Assembly: GCF_001586215.1 (NCBI RefSeq)
Contig: NZ_CP014634.1
Span: forward strand, 1,798,001 to 1,862,000
Source: Corynebacterium simulans
GTDB lineage: Bacteria; Actinomycetota; Actinomycetes; Mycobacteriales; Mycobacteriaceae
Length of the DNA stretch: 64,000 nt
Reading direction: 5' to 3'
The position numbers and the translations under genes were made by a program. Under the pieces are notes generated by a model. It saw only the letters and a program-made list of their open reading frames with translations, had not been told where the DNA came from and did no database searches. Shown here piece by piece: positions 10,304-18,831 of this stretch (position 1 is the stretch's first letter; every line of letters begins with the position of its first letter).

Positions 10304-11203
10304 ATGGCTGATATTAAAGACGACGAACTTCCCGAGATCGACCTTGCTAAGACCGACGGCTACGTCGTCGATGATTCTGATGAGGATGACCCAGCGCTGA
10401 TCATGCCGGATGGTTCCCCCATCGATACCTGGCGAGAGAACTACCCTTATGAAGAGCGCATGTCGCGCGATGAGTATGAGGCCACCAAGCGCGCGCTGCA
10501 GATTGAGCTTCTGAAGTGGCAGAACTGGACCAAGGAAACCGGCCAGCGCCACATCATCTTGTTTGAGGGCCGTGACGCAGCAGGCAAGGGTGGCACAATC
10601 AAGCGCTTCAACGAGCATCTGAACCCGCGTGGTGCGCGCACCGTCGCACTGGAAAAGCCTTCCCCGCGTGAGTCCACCTCGTGGTACTTCCAGCGCTACA
10701 TTCAGCACTTCCCAGCTGGCGGCGAGATCGTCTTCTTCGACCGTTCCTGGTACAACCGCTCCGGCGTCGAGCGCGTCATGGGCTTTTGCACCGAGTCCCA
10801 GCACGCAGAGTTCCTGCGCGAAGTGCCGATGCTCGAAAACATGATTCTTGGTTCCGGTATCTCCCTGACCAAGCTGTGGTTCTCCGTTACTCGTAAGGAG
10901 CAGCGCACCCGCTTCGCTATTCGTCAAATTGACCCAGTGCGTCAGTGGAAGCTTTCCCCGATGGATCTGGCTTCCCTCGACAAGTGGGACGACTACACCA
11001 GCGCGAAAGAGGAGCAGTTCCGCTACACGGATACTGAAGAATCGCCGTGGATCACCATCAAGTCCAACGACAAGAAGCGCGCCCGCATTAACGCTATGCG
11101 CTACGTGCTCTCCAAGTTCGAATACACCAACAAGGACCATGAACTGGTCGGCGAGCCTGACCCGCTCATCGTTATGCGCGGCCGTGACCAAATTGGTGAC
11201 TAA
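10304..11203 (+). CDS. ppk2: Polyphosphate kinase 2 (PPK2)
   Basis: A 299-aa cytosolic PPK2-family enzyme that transfers phosphate between polyphosphate and nucleoside diphosphates. It has the Walker A loop EGRDAAGKGGT, the lid region NPRGARTVAL, and the Walker B/arginine motif FFDRSWYNRSGVERVMGF. Residues 1-60 form an acidic N-terminal extension before the kinase core, as in the class I corynebacterial enzymes. C. glutamicum ppk2B occupies the same position beside porA. I choose ATG 10304 over GTG 10283 because TAAACT lies 7 bases before it, the usual leaderless layout in this window. A hairpin terminator follows. Confidence 0.92.
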   Translation: MADIKDDELPEIDLAKTDGYVVDDSDEDDPALIMPDGSPIDTWRENYPYEERMSRDEYEATKRALQIELLKWQNWTKETGQRHIILFEGRDAAGKGGTIKRFNEHLNPRGARTVALEKPSPRESTSWYFQRYIQHFPAGGEIVFFDRSWYNRSGVERVMGFCTESQHAEFLREVPMLENMILGSGISLTKLWFSVTRKEQRTRFAIRQIDPVRQWKLSPMDLASLDKWDDYTSAKEEQFRYTDTEESPWITIKSNDKKRARINAMRYVLSKFEYTNKDHELVGEPDPLIVMRGRDQIGD

Positions 11204-11244
11204 CGTTAGTTTCGCCGTGAGGCCCTAGGTTGGCTCTAAAGCCG

Positions 11245-11275
11245 AAGGCTGGACGCACGATGCATCCAGCCTTTT
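11245..11275 (+). terminator. ppk2 terminator
   Basis: AAGGCTGGA pairs with TCCAGCCTT, followed by TTTGCTTT. Confidence 0.8.
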
Positions 11276-11290
11276 GCTTTGCGCCCCATC

Positions 11291-11356
11291 GCCCTAAGTG
11301 CCAAATCATGGGCCTACGATGGCTAAATCTTCCCACGATTTGGCATCTAGGCAGGC
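11291..11356. repeat. Paired inverted motif, copy A (TGCCAAATC-N29-GATTTGGCA)
   Basis: The arms TGCCAAATC (11299-11307) and GATTTGGCA (11337-11345) are separated by 29 bases. The outer flanks GCCCTA and TAGGCA extend the symmetry. A second copy with identical arms, the same 29-base gap and the same flanks lies at 50315-50377. Copy A sits between the convergent ppk2 and Pls-like genes. Confidence 0.75.
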
Positions 11357-11417
11357 AAGCCGGCGAAAAATGCCGCTGCAGCCAATTCCGCAGAGGATAA
11401 TCGGCGGCAGGCCGGGC

Positions 11418-14400
11418 CTAGTCCCACGGCTCAATTGGATTGCCCTGCCATACGGAGTTGGCGGGCACGCGGTCGCCGCGCATGACGAGCGAGCCGGGGC
11501 CGACGGTGCCGGCGTCGCCAAGCAGCGATGCTGGCAGTGCGACCGAGTGGGCAGCAAGGGTCGCGCCGTCTTCGATGGTGACGGTATCCAAGCTCATAAC
11601 GCGGTCCTGGAAGAGGTGGGTCTGCACCACGGTGCCGGGGCCCACGGAAGCGCCCTTGCCCACGTAACAGAGATCCGTCTCCGGGAACCAGTAGGAATCG
11701 ATCCAGGCGCCCGCGCCGATCTTTACGCCCAGCGCGCGCAGGCCGAGATTGATCTCCCCAGTGCCCAGCGTGTGCTGGAAGAACCACGGCGCCGCGACGG
11801 CCTCAACGAAGGTGTCCTGCAGCTCGTTGAGCCACACGAACGCGGACCACAGTGGGTGGTCGGCCGCGCGGTGCTTGCCCACGCAGATCCACTTCACGGC
11901 CACGGTGATAGCCATGCTGACCGCGCCAATTGCCATAAGCAGCAGTCCAGAGACAGCCCAGGCAAGGCCCACACCGTAGTTATCCACGAGCACGTACATG
12001 GTGGCTAACGTTGCTGCCAGCAGCATCGCCGAGGTCATCGGCGCAAGCAGGCGCATGGTCTCAACGAGACCGCGGGCCGCCTTCACTCCGAAGCCAGGGT
12101 TATAGGTCAGGGACTCGCCCTGCACGCCCTCAACGCTGGCCTCCACGCGGCGCATGCGCTCCGGCGGCGAACCCCACCAGTTCGAGCCCGACTTGGACTT
12201 CTTCGGCGTCGAGGAGAGCACCGCAACCAGCGAGTTCTTACCCAGCTTGCGGCCCGGGCCCGTGATGCCGGAGTTGCCCACGAAGGAGCGCTTGCCCACC
12301 TTGGTCTCGCCCGTGAGCATCCAGCCGCCGCCCAGCTCGTAGCCGCCGATCATCGTGTCGTCGGCCAGGAAGGCGCCGTCCTTGATGTCCGTCAGCTTCG
12401 GAATCATCACTGCTGTGGAAATCTCCACGTCTTTGCCGATCTTCGCGCCCAGCGAGCGCAGCCACGTCGGGGTTAGCTGCGAGGCGTAGAGCGGGAAGAG
12501 CGTCGTGCGGGCTTCGTCCATGAGACGCTCAACGGACCACAGGCGCCAGCCGGCAGCAGACCGTACCGGAGCCACGCCAGGCTTGAGGCCGATGGACAGA
12601 ATCCGCACGCCCAGCCAGGTCTGCGCCATGAAGCAGGCGAATGCCGCCAGTGCGCCTAGCGGCGCGAAGAAGATCGAGCCGATGAAGTCGTTGCCCGCGG
12701 TCATGCTAAGGCCTGCGACAACGACGGCCGCGCCCACAGCGAGAGCTACCACCGGCTGGATGGCCAGCAGGATCGACGTTGCGCCGTAGAACGCAACCCA
12801 CCACGGGCGGCGCTTCGGCGGCTCGGCGGGGAAGCGGTGCTTGGAGCGGCCTACCTTCTTGGCAGGCGAACCGGACCAGCGCTGACCGTCCTTGATCTTC
12901 TTTCGAGCCGTGACCGTGGAGCCGGCCTCCACGTGGGCGTACTTGCCCACATTGGTGCCCGGCAGCAGGGTAGATCGCGCACCAACGCGCGCGCCTTCGC
13001 CAACGTTGATGGCGCCAACGTGCAGTACGTCGCCGTCGAGCCAGTAGCCAGAAAGATCCACTTCCGGCTCGATAGCCGCGTGGTCACCCAACTTGAGCAG
13101 GCCCGTCACCGGGGGAAGAGAGTGCAGGTCAACGCCGCGGCCAATCTTCACGCCGAGTAGGCGCGCGTAGTTGTTCACCCACGTCGCGCCCGCAATCGAG
13201 CGCGAGCCCGAGGCATCAGCCCAGCGCTCCGCGGCCCAAATGCGCAGGTGCGCCGAGCCTCCGCGCGGGTAGTCGCCCGGCTTGATTCCCGCAGTGATAA
13301 GGCGCGCGCCGATGCCGCCTATCGGGATGCGGCCAATCGGAGTCGCAAAGAGCACCACCATGACGGCAACCAGCCACCACGGGGTAGTCAGCGCCCAATC
13401 CGCACCGAGCGCGTTCGCCACATTCGAGCCAAGCAGCAGCCAGGTCAGCCACGAAGTCGCAGCCAAGGTCATCACCGGAATCTGGATGAGCGTCTGCACC
13501 ACGCGCGTGCCCATGCCCACCTTGCGCACCGTGCGTTTGGGCGCAGCCGAAGGCCGCTCCTCGACGCCGCCGATGTGCTCGGCCAGCGAGCCTAGGCGCG
13601 GGTGGTCGTAGAGGTCACGCACCGCCACGGTGGGGTAGCGCTCACGGATGCGGCCTACCAACGTCGCCGCGGCCAGCGAGGTGCCGCCCAGCGAGAAGAA
13701 GTCCGCGTTCTCATCCGAGACGGAAACGCCCAGCGTTTCCACCCACAGCTGCGCCAGCCACTGCTCGGTCTGGGTAAGGCCCGCGGCCTCCACACCCACG
13801 CCTGGAAGTGGCCACGGCAGGGCCTTCTTATCCACCTTGCCCGAGGTGCGAACCGGCAGCTCTTCCATCACGCAGATGCGAGGGACGAGTGCAGCCGGCA
13901 TGGTCTCGGCCAGACGCTCGTGCGCGGCTTTTTCGTCAAAGCCCTTCGCCTCATCCTCCAAGGAAACGTAGCCCACCAGCACGGACTCGCCGCCCGGCGT
14001 CTTCTGCACTGCCACCGCGGAGTTATAGACGTTCGGCAGGGCCGCCACGTTGGCTTCGACCTCGCCGAGCTCGATGCGCCGGCCGCCAATCTTGACCTGG
14101 TCATCGATACGACCCACGAAGTACAGGCCGTCTTCCTCCAGACGGACGTGGTCGCCCGTGCGGTACGCGCGCTCCCACGCCATAGAGTCCAGCGGCGCGT
14201 ACTTTTCCGCATCCTTTGCCGGATCCAAGTAGCGAGCCAAGCCGACGCCGCCGATAACCAGCTCGCCGACTTCGCCCACGCTCACCGGGAAGCCTTGCTT
14301 ATCCACGACCACCAAGTCCCAGCCGTTCAAAGGCAAGCCGATGGAAACCGGCTGGCCCGGCACCATGCGCTGGGCACAAGCGACGACCGTCGCCTCCGTC

Positions 14401-15368
14401 GGGCCGTATGTATTCCACATCTCACGCTCGTCTGTTGCCAGGCGGTCTACCAGCTCCTGGGAACAGGCCTCGCCGCCGACGATGAGCAGGCGGATATTGT
14501 CCAGCGCCTCCGCCGGCCACAGGCCCGCCAAGGTCGGCACCGTGGAAACAACCGTGATGTCGCGGCGGATGAGCCACGGGCCTAAGTCCATGCCGGAGCG
14601 CACCAAAGAGCGTGGCGCCGGCACCAGGCAGGCACCGTGGCCCCAGGCCAGCCACATCTCCTCACAAGAAGCGTCGAATGCCACCGACAGGCCGGCTAGC
14701 ACACGGTCGTCGGGGCCAAGCGGGCCTTGTGGGTGATCGACCAAAAACAGCGCCGCCTCGGCATCCACGAAAGCGGCCGCGGAGCGGTGGGTGACGGCCA
14801 CGCCCTTCGGCTTGCCCGTGGAACCGGAGGTAAAGATGATCCACGCGGTGTCATCCGGCGTCGGTGCACCCTGGTGGGCGTCCTTTCCTACGCGCTCAGC
14901 TGAACGCAGCGAGCGGAAGCCCTCATCCGTAAACAGGCCATCGATGTCGGCCTCGCCAAAGACCATCTCGGCGCGCTCGTCGGGATCGTCCGCGTCGACC
15001 GGCACATAGGCCGCGCCCGCAGCCAAGGTAGCCAGAATCGCGAGATAGAGCTCTCGCTTGCCGGAGGTCATGCGGATGCCGATGCGGTCGCCGCGGCAGA
15101 CGCCGTTGGCCTGCAGCTCGGCGGCCCATGCCTGGACGTCGGTGATGAGCTCTGAGTAGGTGAGCACCTCGCCGTCGTCAAGCGCGGCGGCGTCCGGGTT
15201 TAGCTCTGCAGTGGTTTGCACGATGTCCCACAGTGTGCGCTCGCGCGGCGCGCGATCCCGCAACAGGTATTGCTCCGGAATATGCACGATGCCCGCGCCG
15301 GGCTGCCGGGAATCTAAAAGGTCTTCGGGCAGCGCGTGGCGCCCGGTACTAGCGTCCTCTTCCGCCAT
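11418..15368 (-). CDS. Pls/PosA family NRPS-like adenylation and membrane synthetase
   Basis: A 1316-aa enzyme. Residues ~45-520 are an amino-acid adenylation domain (A3 FTSGSTGKPKG 179-189; A4 FDASCEE 231; A5 NTYGPTEAT 319; A8 GRIDDQVKIGGR 419; A10 Lys511). Residues ~530-600 are a carrier domain with phosphopantetheine serine 564 in FFSLGGTSL. The rest alternates transmembrane pairs with three left-handed beta-helix (hexapeptide) domains. This is the layout of Streptomyces epsilon-poly-lysine synthetase and PosA, which activate one amino acid and polymerise or transfer it at the membrane without a condensation domain. The product here is unknown. The ATG directly abuts the MarR stop (TAAATG), so translation is coupled. 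It lies convergent to ppk2. Confidence 0.85.
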   Translation of the reverse strand: MAEEDASTGRHALPEDLLDSRQPGAGIVHIPEQYLLRDRAPRERTLWDIVQTTAELNPDAAALDDGEVLTYSELITDVQAWAAELQANGVCRGDRIGIRMTSGKRELYLAILATLAAGAAYVPVDADDPDERAEMVFGEADIDGLFTDEGFRSLRSAERVGKDAHQGAPTPDDTAWIIFTSGSTGKPKGVAVTHRSAAAFVDAEAALFLVDHPQGPLGPDDRVLAGLSVAFDASCEEMWLAWGHGACLVPAPRSLVRSGMDLGPWLIRRDITVVSTVPTLAGLWPAEALDNIRLLIVGGEACSQELVDRLATDEREMWNTYGPTEATVVACAQRMVPGQPVSIGLPLNGWDLVVVDKQGFPVSVGEVGELVIGGVGLARYLDPAKDAEKYAPLDSMAWERAYRTGDHVRLEEDGLYFVGRIDDQVKIGGRRIELGEVEANVAALPNVYNSAVAVQKTPGGESVLVGYVSLEDEAKGFDEKAAHERLAETMPAALVPRICVMEELPVRTSGKVDKKALPWPLPGVGVEAAGLTQTEQWLAQLWVETLGVSVSDENADFFSLGGTSLAAATLVGRIRERYPTVAVRDLYDHPRLGSLAEHIGGVEERPSAAPKRTVRKVGMGTRVVQTLIQIPVMTLAATSWLTWLLLGSNVANALGADWALTTPWWLVAVMVVLFATPIGRIPIGGIGARLITAGIKPGDYPRGGSAHLRIWAAERWADASGSRSIAGATWVNNYARLLGVKIGRGVDLHSLPPVTGLLKLGDHAAIEPEVDLSGYWLDGDVLHVGAINVGEGARVGARSTLLPGTNVGKYAHVEAGSTVTARKKIKDGQRWSGSPAKKVGRSKHRFPAEPPKRRPWWVAFYGATSILLAIQPVVALAVGAAVVVAGLSMTAGNDFIGSIFFAPLGALAAFACFMAQTWLGVRILSIGLKPGVAPVRSAAGWRLWSVERLMDEARTTLFPLYASQLTPTWLRSLGAKIGKDVEISTAVMIPKLTDIKDGAFLADDTMIGGYELGGGWMLTGETKVGKRSFVGNSGITGPGRKLGKNSLVAVLSSTPKKSKSGSNWWGSPPERMRRVEASVEGVQGESLTYNPGFGVKAARGLVETMRLLAPMTSAMLLAATLATMYVLVDNYGVGLAWAVSGLLLMAIGAVSMAITVAVKWICVGKHRAADHPLWSAFVWLNELQDTFVEAVAAPWFFQHTLGTGEINLGLRALGVKIGAGAWIDSYWFPETDLCYVGKGASVGPGTVVQTHLFQDRVMSLDTVTIEDGATLAAHSVALPASLLGDAGTVGPGSLVMRGDRVPANSVWQGNPIEPWD

Positions 15369-15827
15369 TTAAGCATCACCCTCGCTTGAAGACATGATGG
15401 CGCGGGCCAGCTTGCGCAGGTGCTTGAGCTGCTTGGAGGTGGACTCGTCGAGGGCTTCGTCCTCGGCTGCGGCGACGAGCTCCGCGAGCTCCTTGTGGGC
15501 CTTCACGCCTTTCTTGGTGGAAGCCACGATCTGACGGCGGCGATCCTTCGGGTCGCGCTCGCGCTTGGCCCAGTTGCGCTCCTCCAGGGAATCGATGAGG
15601 CGCACCATGTCGGAGGCGTCGATCGCGAGGGTCTCGGAGAGCGCGGACTGGGAAGCAACGTCACCATCGACGAGGCAGGTAAGTACCCAGTACTCGCGGA
15701 TGGTGGTCTGCCGGGTGCTGAGCGCTTGCTCGACGCCGTCGCGGGTGCGGCGGCGGAGGCGCTCCAGCTGGAAGGAAGGAGACTCTAGGAGCGCGGTAGG
15801 GATGGAAATAGAATTCAATGAAGGCAT
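15369..15827 (-). CDS. MarR family transcriptional regulator
   Basis: A 152-aa winged-helix regulator. The recognition helix region SALSETLAIDASDMVRLID and the wing KRERDPKDRRRQIVAST match the MarR fold. The start at ATG 15827 is supported by TAGAAT at 15835-15840, 7 bases upstream (leaderless); upstream codons to 15860 add only an arginine-rich stretch. Its TAA touches the ATG of the Pls-like synthetase with no gap, so both are one operon and MarR probably controls it, perhaps sensing a small aromatic or amphipathic ligand as family members do. The ligand and operator are not evident. Confidence 0.85.
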   Translation of the reverse strand: MPSLNSISIPTALLESPSFQLERLRRRTRDGVEQALSTRQTTIREYWVLTCLVDGDVASQSALSETLAIDASDMVRLIDSLEERNWAKRERDPKDRRRQIVASTKKGVKAHKELAELVAAAEDEALDESTSKQLKHLRKLARAIMSSSEGDA

Positions 15828-15834
15828 GCCGATG

Positions 15835-15840
15835 ATTCTA
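15835..15840 (-). promoter_or_regulatory. -10 hexamer (TAGAAT) of the marR-pls operon
   Basis: TAGAAT reads leftward, 7 bases before the ATG at 15827, implying a leaderless transcript. Confidence 0.55.
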
Positions 15841-15888
15841 ACGCGCCTACGGCGGAACACCTAAATTATGGGTTATGGCCCATTAGTT

Positions 15889-16218
15889 TTACGCCGAGGC
15901 TAGCTTCTGAACAATGAGGGTGTTAAGGGATACGCCCTCTCGCTCCGCTTCAATGGTGAGGCTCCGGTGGAGCGATTGAGGGATGCGAAGGTTGAACTTT
16001 CCGGAAAAGCTGCGTTGGCCAAAAGGTTCTGGGGCTTGCTCATTGTTGCGTTGCATATCTTCTAGAGTTTCTTCGACGATGCTGCGCAGCTCGGACTCAG
16101 CGGTAGCTGCAGTGGAGTCGAGCCATGACAAGGAGGGGAACTCTAGGACTGTGGCAACGAATTCTCCATCCTCTTCGGACCACGCGGTTTGGTAGGTGTA
16201 TTTGTCTGCGAGGTTCAT
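15889..16218 (-). CDS. hicB: HicB-like antitoxin (solitary)
   Basis: A 109-aa protein with the HicB partial RNase H-like fold (TYQTAWSEEDGEFVATVLEF, then the LSWLDSTAATAESEL turn) and a C-terminal ribbon-helix-helix/Arc-type segment (GKFNLRIPQSLHRSLTIEAE) for DNA binding. HicB neutralises the mRNA-cleaving toxin HicA and represses its own operon. Here the upstream hicA is only a 21-residue stub (16228-16293), so the antitoxin is orphaned. The ATG at 16218 has CTAGGAG upstream. A 42-base palindrome at 16323-16364 is a plausible operator. It may persist as a regulator or as protection against an incoming HicA. Confidence 0.85.
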   Translation of the reverse strand: MNLADKYTYQTAWSEEDGEFVATVLEFPSLSWLDSTAATAESELRSIVEETLEDMQRNNEQAPEPFGQRSFSGKFNLRIPQSLHRSLTIEAEREGVSLNTLIVQKLASA

Positions 16219-16227
16219 GGTCTGCTC

Positions 16228-16293
16228 CTAGAAATAGAAGTCGCACTCAAGTTGCAGCTCAGAGAAGCGAACATTATTCCGAGAAGTCCGCAT
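16228..16293 (-). pseudogene. hicA: Truncated hicA toxin remnant
   Basis: An ATG at 16293 opens a 21-codon frame, MRTSRNNVRFSELQLECDFY plus one residue, then TAG. The first ~14 residues match the conserved N-terminus of actinobacterial HicA toxins; the dsRBD-like remainder with the catalytic histidine is absent. It ends 9 bases before the hicB ATG, the normal hicA-hicB spacing, so an internal deletion is likely. It cannot encode an active toxin. The stub may still be translated as a leader peptide. Confidence 0.65.
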
Positions 16294-16322
16294 CTTGATG
16301 AGGATCTTTTCTATCTTTGAAA

Positions 16323-16364
16323 CCACACTTTAGTGGTACCGTAAATGGTACCACTACTGTGTGG
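16323..16364. promoter_or_regulatory. 42-bp palindrome, probable HicB operator
   Basis: Core arms AGTGGTACC and GGTACCACT flank a 6-base centre (16332-16355). Outer arms CCACAC and GTGTGG extend the symmetry. It lies about 30 bases upstream of the hicA stub, contains TANNNT hexamers (TACCAT, TACGGT) reading toward hicAB, and overlaps the last codons of the rhodanese gene. HicB proteins bind such repeats through their ribbon-helix-helix domain. Confidence 0.6.
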
Positions 16365-16656
16365 GGTAAACCATGGGACAACCTTGGGCCTTCCAACCAT
16401 CCGTTCCGCCCTCGACGTTGATGACGTCCCAGCCCTTGGTGTGCTCCAGGTACTGGCACACCTGCATGCTGCGTCCGCCTAGGTGGCAGATGACGTAGAT
16501 GTCTCGGTCCGGGTCAATCTCGTCGAGGCGCTCGACGAGGTCTCCCATCGGGATGTGCGTGGCGCCCTGGGCGTGCTCGGTGTTCCACTCGTGGTCCTCG
16601 CGGACGTCGATAAGCTGGGCGTTCTCTGGTACTTCCTGGGGCGTTACGTTTCTCAT
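16354..16656 (-). CDS. Rhodanese-like domain protein
   Basis: A 100-aa single-domain rhodanese. The active-site loop is CHLGGRS with the catalytic cysteine in VICHLGGRSMQV, preceded by the typical LIDVREDHEW and followed by NVEGGTDGWK. Such proteins carry persulfide sulfur in the cytosol; the sulfur acceptor is unknown. The start is ATG 16656, with TAGGGT at 16664-16669 lying 7 bases upstream, rather than GTG/ATG codons up to 16674. Its 3' end runs into the palindrome in front of hicA. Confidence 0.88.
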   Translation of the reverse strand: MRNVTPQEVPENAQLIDVREDHEWNTEHAQGATHIPMGDLVERLDEIDPDRDIYVICHLGGRSMQVCQYLEHTKGWDVINVEGGTDGWKAQGCPMVYPTQ

Positions 16657-16663
16657 GCCCCAT

Positions 16664-16669
16664 ACCCTA
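16664..16669 (-). promoter_or_regulatory. -10 hexamer (TAGGGT), leaderless rhodanese start
   Basis: TAGGGT reads leftward with a 7-base gap to the ATG at 16656. Confidence 0.5.
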
Positions 16670-16692
16670 GTCACGCGGAGGGCCTAGTGTTG

Positions 16693-18699
16693 CTACTCCA
16701 CTCGTCGCGTCCATGGAAGAGCTTCAAACTCTGCGCGGTCTCCGTTCACAAACCGCTCAAGGAGGGACAAGGCTTCGTCGATGTCCTCAAGGAGCATCTG
16801 GAAGCTTTCCTCCTCACCGTTGTTGTGGCCCCATTCGACGAGGTAGCGCGCTGCTCCTGTTTCTGAGGGTTCCACGCGGTCGACCTGGCAGTAATCGCCC
16901 GGAACTATTCGGTCAAAGGCCGCTACCCACGCTCCCACTTCGGGGAAGCCGTCCTGGCGAACTGCTTCGAGAAGGTCATCGTTGAAAAGATATGCGGCCG
17001 AGCCGAAGACCGTGGCATTGACCATGAAGCGCTCTTCCTCAGGGATATCTGAGGACGACTTCTGATCTTGCCAATTCACTTTGTCCACCAATTGCGCTGG
17101 GGAGTAGGTGAATTCAACCATCACACCCAGAGCAAGGGGCAGTGGGGTAGAAGGGATTTCGTGTAGTTTCCCGTCGGGGGTGACAAGGTCAAGCGAAACG
17201 TTGTCGCCCGTGTAGGTGGTTGCCAAGGTATAACGCTCCTGGAAGTCCACCTGACTCCCGGATCGAACCTCAAGCTTCCATCCTGTGAAGAAGCGAAGCC
17301 CAGCTTCGAGTACGGAGGAGGATGTAGCCACCTCCCAAGTGTTCACATACAACTTATCCGCGAGTAGCTTCAACTGGCAGCTCTCAGCCCCTGGAAGCGG
17401 CTTGCCCGACGGGTTATACAGCGCCAGGGAATCATCGACAACAAGCGAAATGCCATAGTCCTGTGCCAGATGAGTTAGTCTCTCGATCGTGACCGTCCTG
17501 ACGTCAGCAGGGATGAGCAGCCGAGTAAGTGCTTGGGCCTCTACCTGTTCCTCAGCGAGGAGGATTTCGCTTCCGAGCTTTGTGTTAATCCTCTCAATGT
17601 ATTTCTGCATCCGAGGGCTGGGCTCGCCATTATGGTCAGCGCGGATGCGGTGCATCATGCATACTGATGCTTCAGTCCACTGTTCCTCGCGCTCTGGTAG
17701 CTCCATTGCTGTGACCGTGGTGTACGGCGCGGGATCCGAAGATGAAGAGTCCGGGAAGACCGTGGAAATCATCTCGCCGTTGCCGTCTAAATAGTGCTCC
17801 GCCACTGCGATGACTTCGTCTGCAATATCGAAGGTCTGCACATTGTCGGTGCCGAGGTTATCGTAAACCTTTGCGGTCCACTGTCCCTGTGTATTGCGGC
17901 CGTAGGCCAGGGAAAATGTTGGCCATTTGTGCAGGTGGACCATCACGCCTTCGGGGAGCTCCTTCACCGCGTCCAGCCGGCGCCAGGGTGTTTCGTGGCG
18001 GAATGAAGGATCCAGGATAGGTTTTGATGCGCGCTGAGAAAGCGGCTCCCATGCGAATTCTTCGATCAACGGGTTGCGATCACTGAAGGAAAGCAGAATT
18101 TCTCGTGCTTCTTCGTAAGTATCGACAGTGAGTGTGCGGAATACCGGTTCAGTGGCCTCTGGAGGGAGGCTGGACCATATCAGTTCGAACTGGCCGCTTG
18201 CGCGCACGTGCATGGACATTTCGAGGCCGTAGCTTCGTTCTTCCGAGCCATAGTTGATTACCTGAATCCACGTCTGTTCGGACATCGGCAGGCGGAGTGC
18301 GTCTTCAAAGGCGCGATCAAGCATAGGTCTGCTGACCTGTCGCCACATAGTTCCCATGCAGTTCCTGATGGAGGAAAGGCCATTGCTGCTCGTGGGGATT
18401 CCAGTCGCATTAAAGAGGATGTCTGTGGTTCCAATGAAGACCACCAAGCCGTGGTAATACGCCAACAAAGCTAGCTTTTCTTGGAGCTCTAAATTGCTGG
18501 AATCCATCGTGACCGTGACGGCCGAATGCGCGGGCACGTCCTGTCCGAAGAGCTTGGAGAGTGCCGCCGATGCCTCTTCCATTTCTGGATCCGGCTTACG
18601 AAAGGAATCCAGCCCTTCCGTCTGTATTAACTCCAGAAAATAGTCATGGTCGGCAATTAATTCTTTCTTAAAGCGCACGATGTTGAGCTGCACGTCCAT
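16693..18699 (-). CDS. Large uncharacterised protein (668 aa)
   Basis: I do not recognise this family. It is an acidic, soluble 668-aa protein with no signal peptide, membrane helix or nucleotide-binding motif. Three stretches look like diverged repeats of one module, each an aromatic-rich strand followed by an acidic helix: FRTLTVDTYEEAREILLSFS (~residues 187-206), TFDIADEVIAVAEHYLDGNG (~290-310), and FQMLLEDIDEALSLLERFVN near the C-terminus. GAAGGA lies 9 bases before ATG 18699. GC appears somewhat lower than its neighbours. It lies in an accessory patch with rhodanese and hicB, suggesting horizontal transfer; function unknown. Confidence 0.75.
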   Translation of the reverse strand: MDVQLNIVRFKKELIADHDYFLELIQTEGLDSFRKPDPEMEEASAALSKLFGQDVPAHSAVTVTMDSSNLELQEKLALLAYYHGLVVFIGTTDILFNATGIPTSSNGLSSIRNCMGTMWRQVSRPMLDRAFEDALRLPMSEQTWIQVINYGSEERSYGLEMSMHVRASGQFELIWSSLPPEATEPVFRTLTVDTYEEAREILLSFSDRNPLIEEFAWEPLSQRASKPILDPSFRHETPWRRLDAVKELPEGVMVHLHKWPTFSLAYGRNTQGQWTAKVYDNLGTDNVQTFDIADEVIAVAEHYLDGNGEMISTVFPDSSSSDPAPYTTVTAMELPEREEQWTEASVCMMHRIRADHNGEPSPRMQKYIERINTKLGSEILLAEEQVEAQALTRLLIPADVRTVTIERLTHLAQDYGISLVVDDSLALYNPSGKPLPGAESCQLKLLADKLYVNTWEVATSSSVLEAGLRFFTGWKLEVRSGSQVDFQERYTLATTYTGDNVSLDLVTPDGKLHEIPSTPLPLALGVMVEFTYSPAQLVDKVNWQDQKSSSDIPEEERFMVNATVFGSAAYLFNDDLLEAVRQDGFPEVGAWVAAFDRIVPGDYCQVDRVEPSETGAARYLVEWGHNNGEEESFQMLLEDIDEALSLLERFVNGDRAEFEALPWTRRVE

Positions 18700-18831
18700 T
18701 AAGCGGGGTCCTTCCGGGGTGGGTTGGGCAAGGGCACGAACAAGCTTATATGTCTTGCGTCACAGTTTTCTTGGGATCCTCTGGACGGTCTCTGTCAGGG
18801 CGCTCTTGTCGACGGTGGGCGGGCGCGGGCT

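Noticed and set aside
16323..16364. Palindrome as a terminator of the rhodanese gene
   Set aside because: It overlaps the stop codon and no T-run follows on the minus strand; an operator for hicB fits better.
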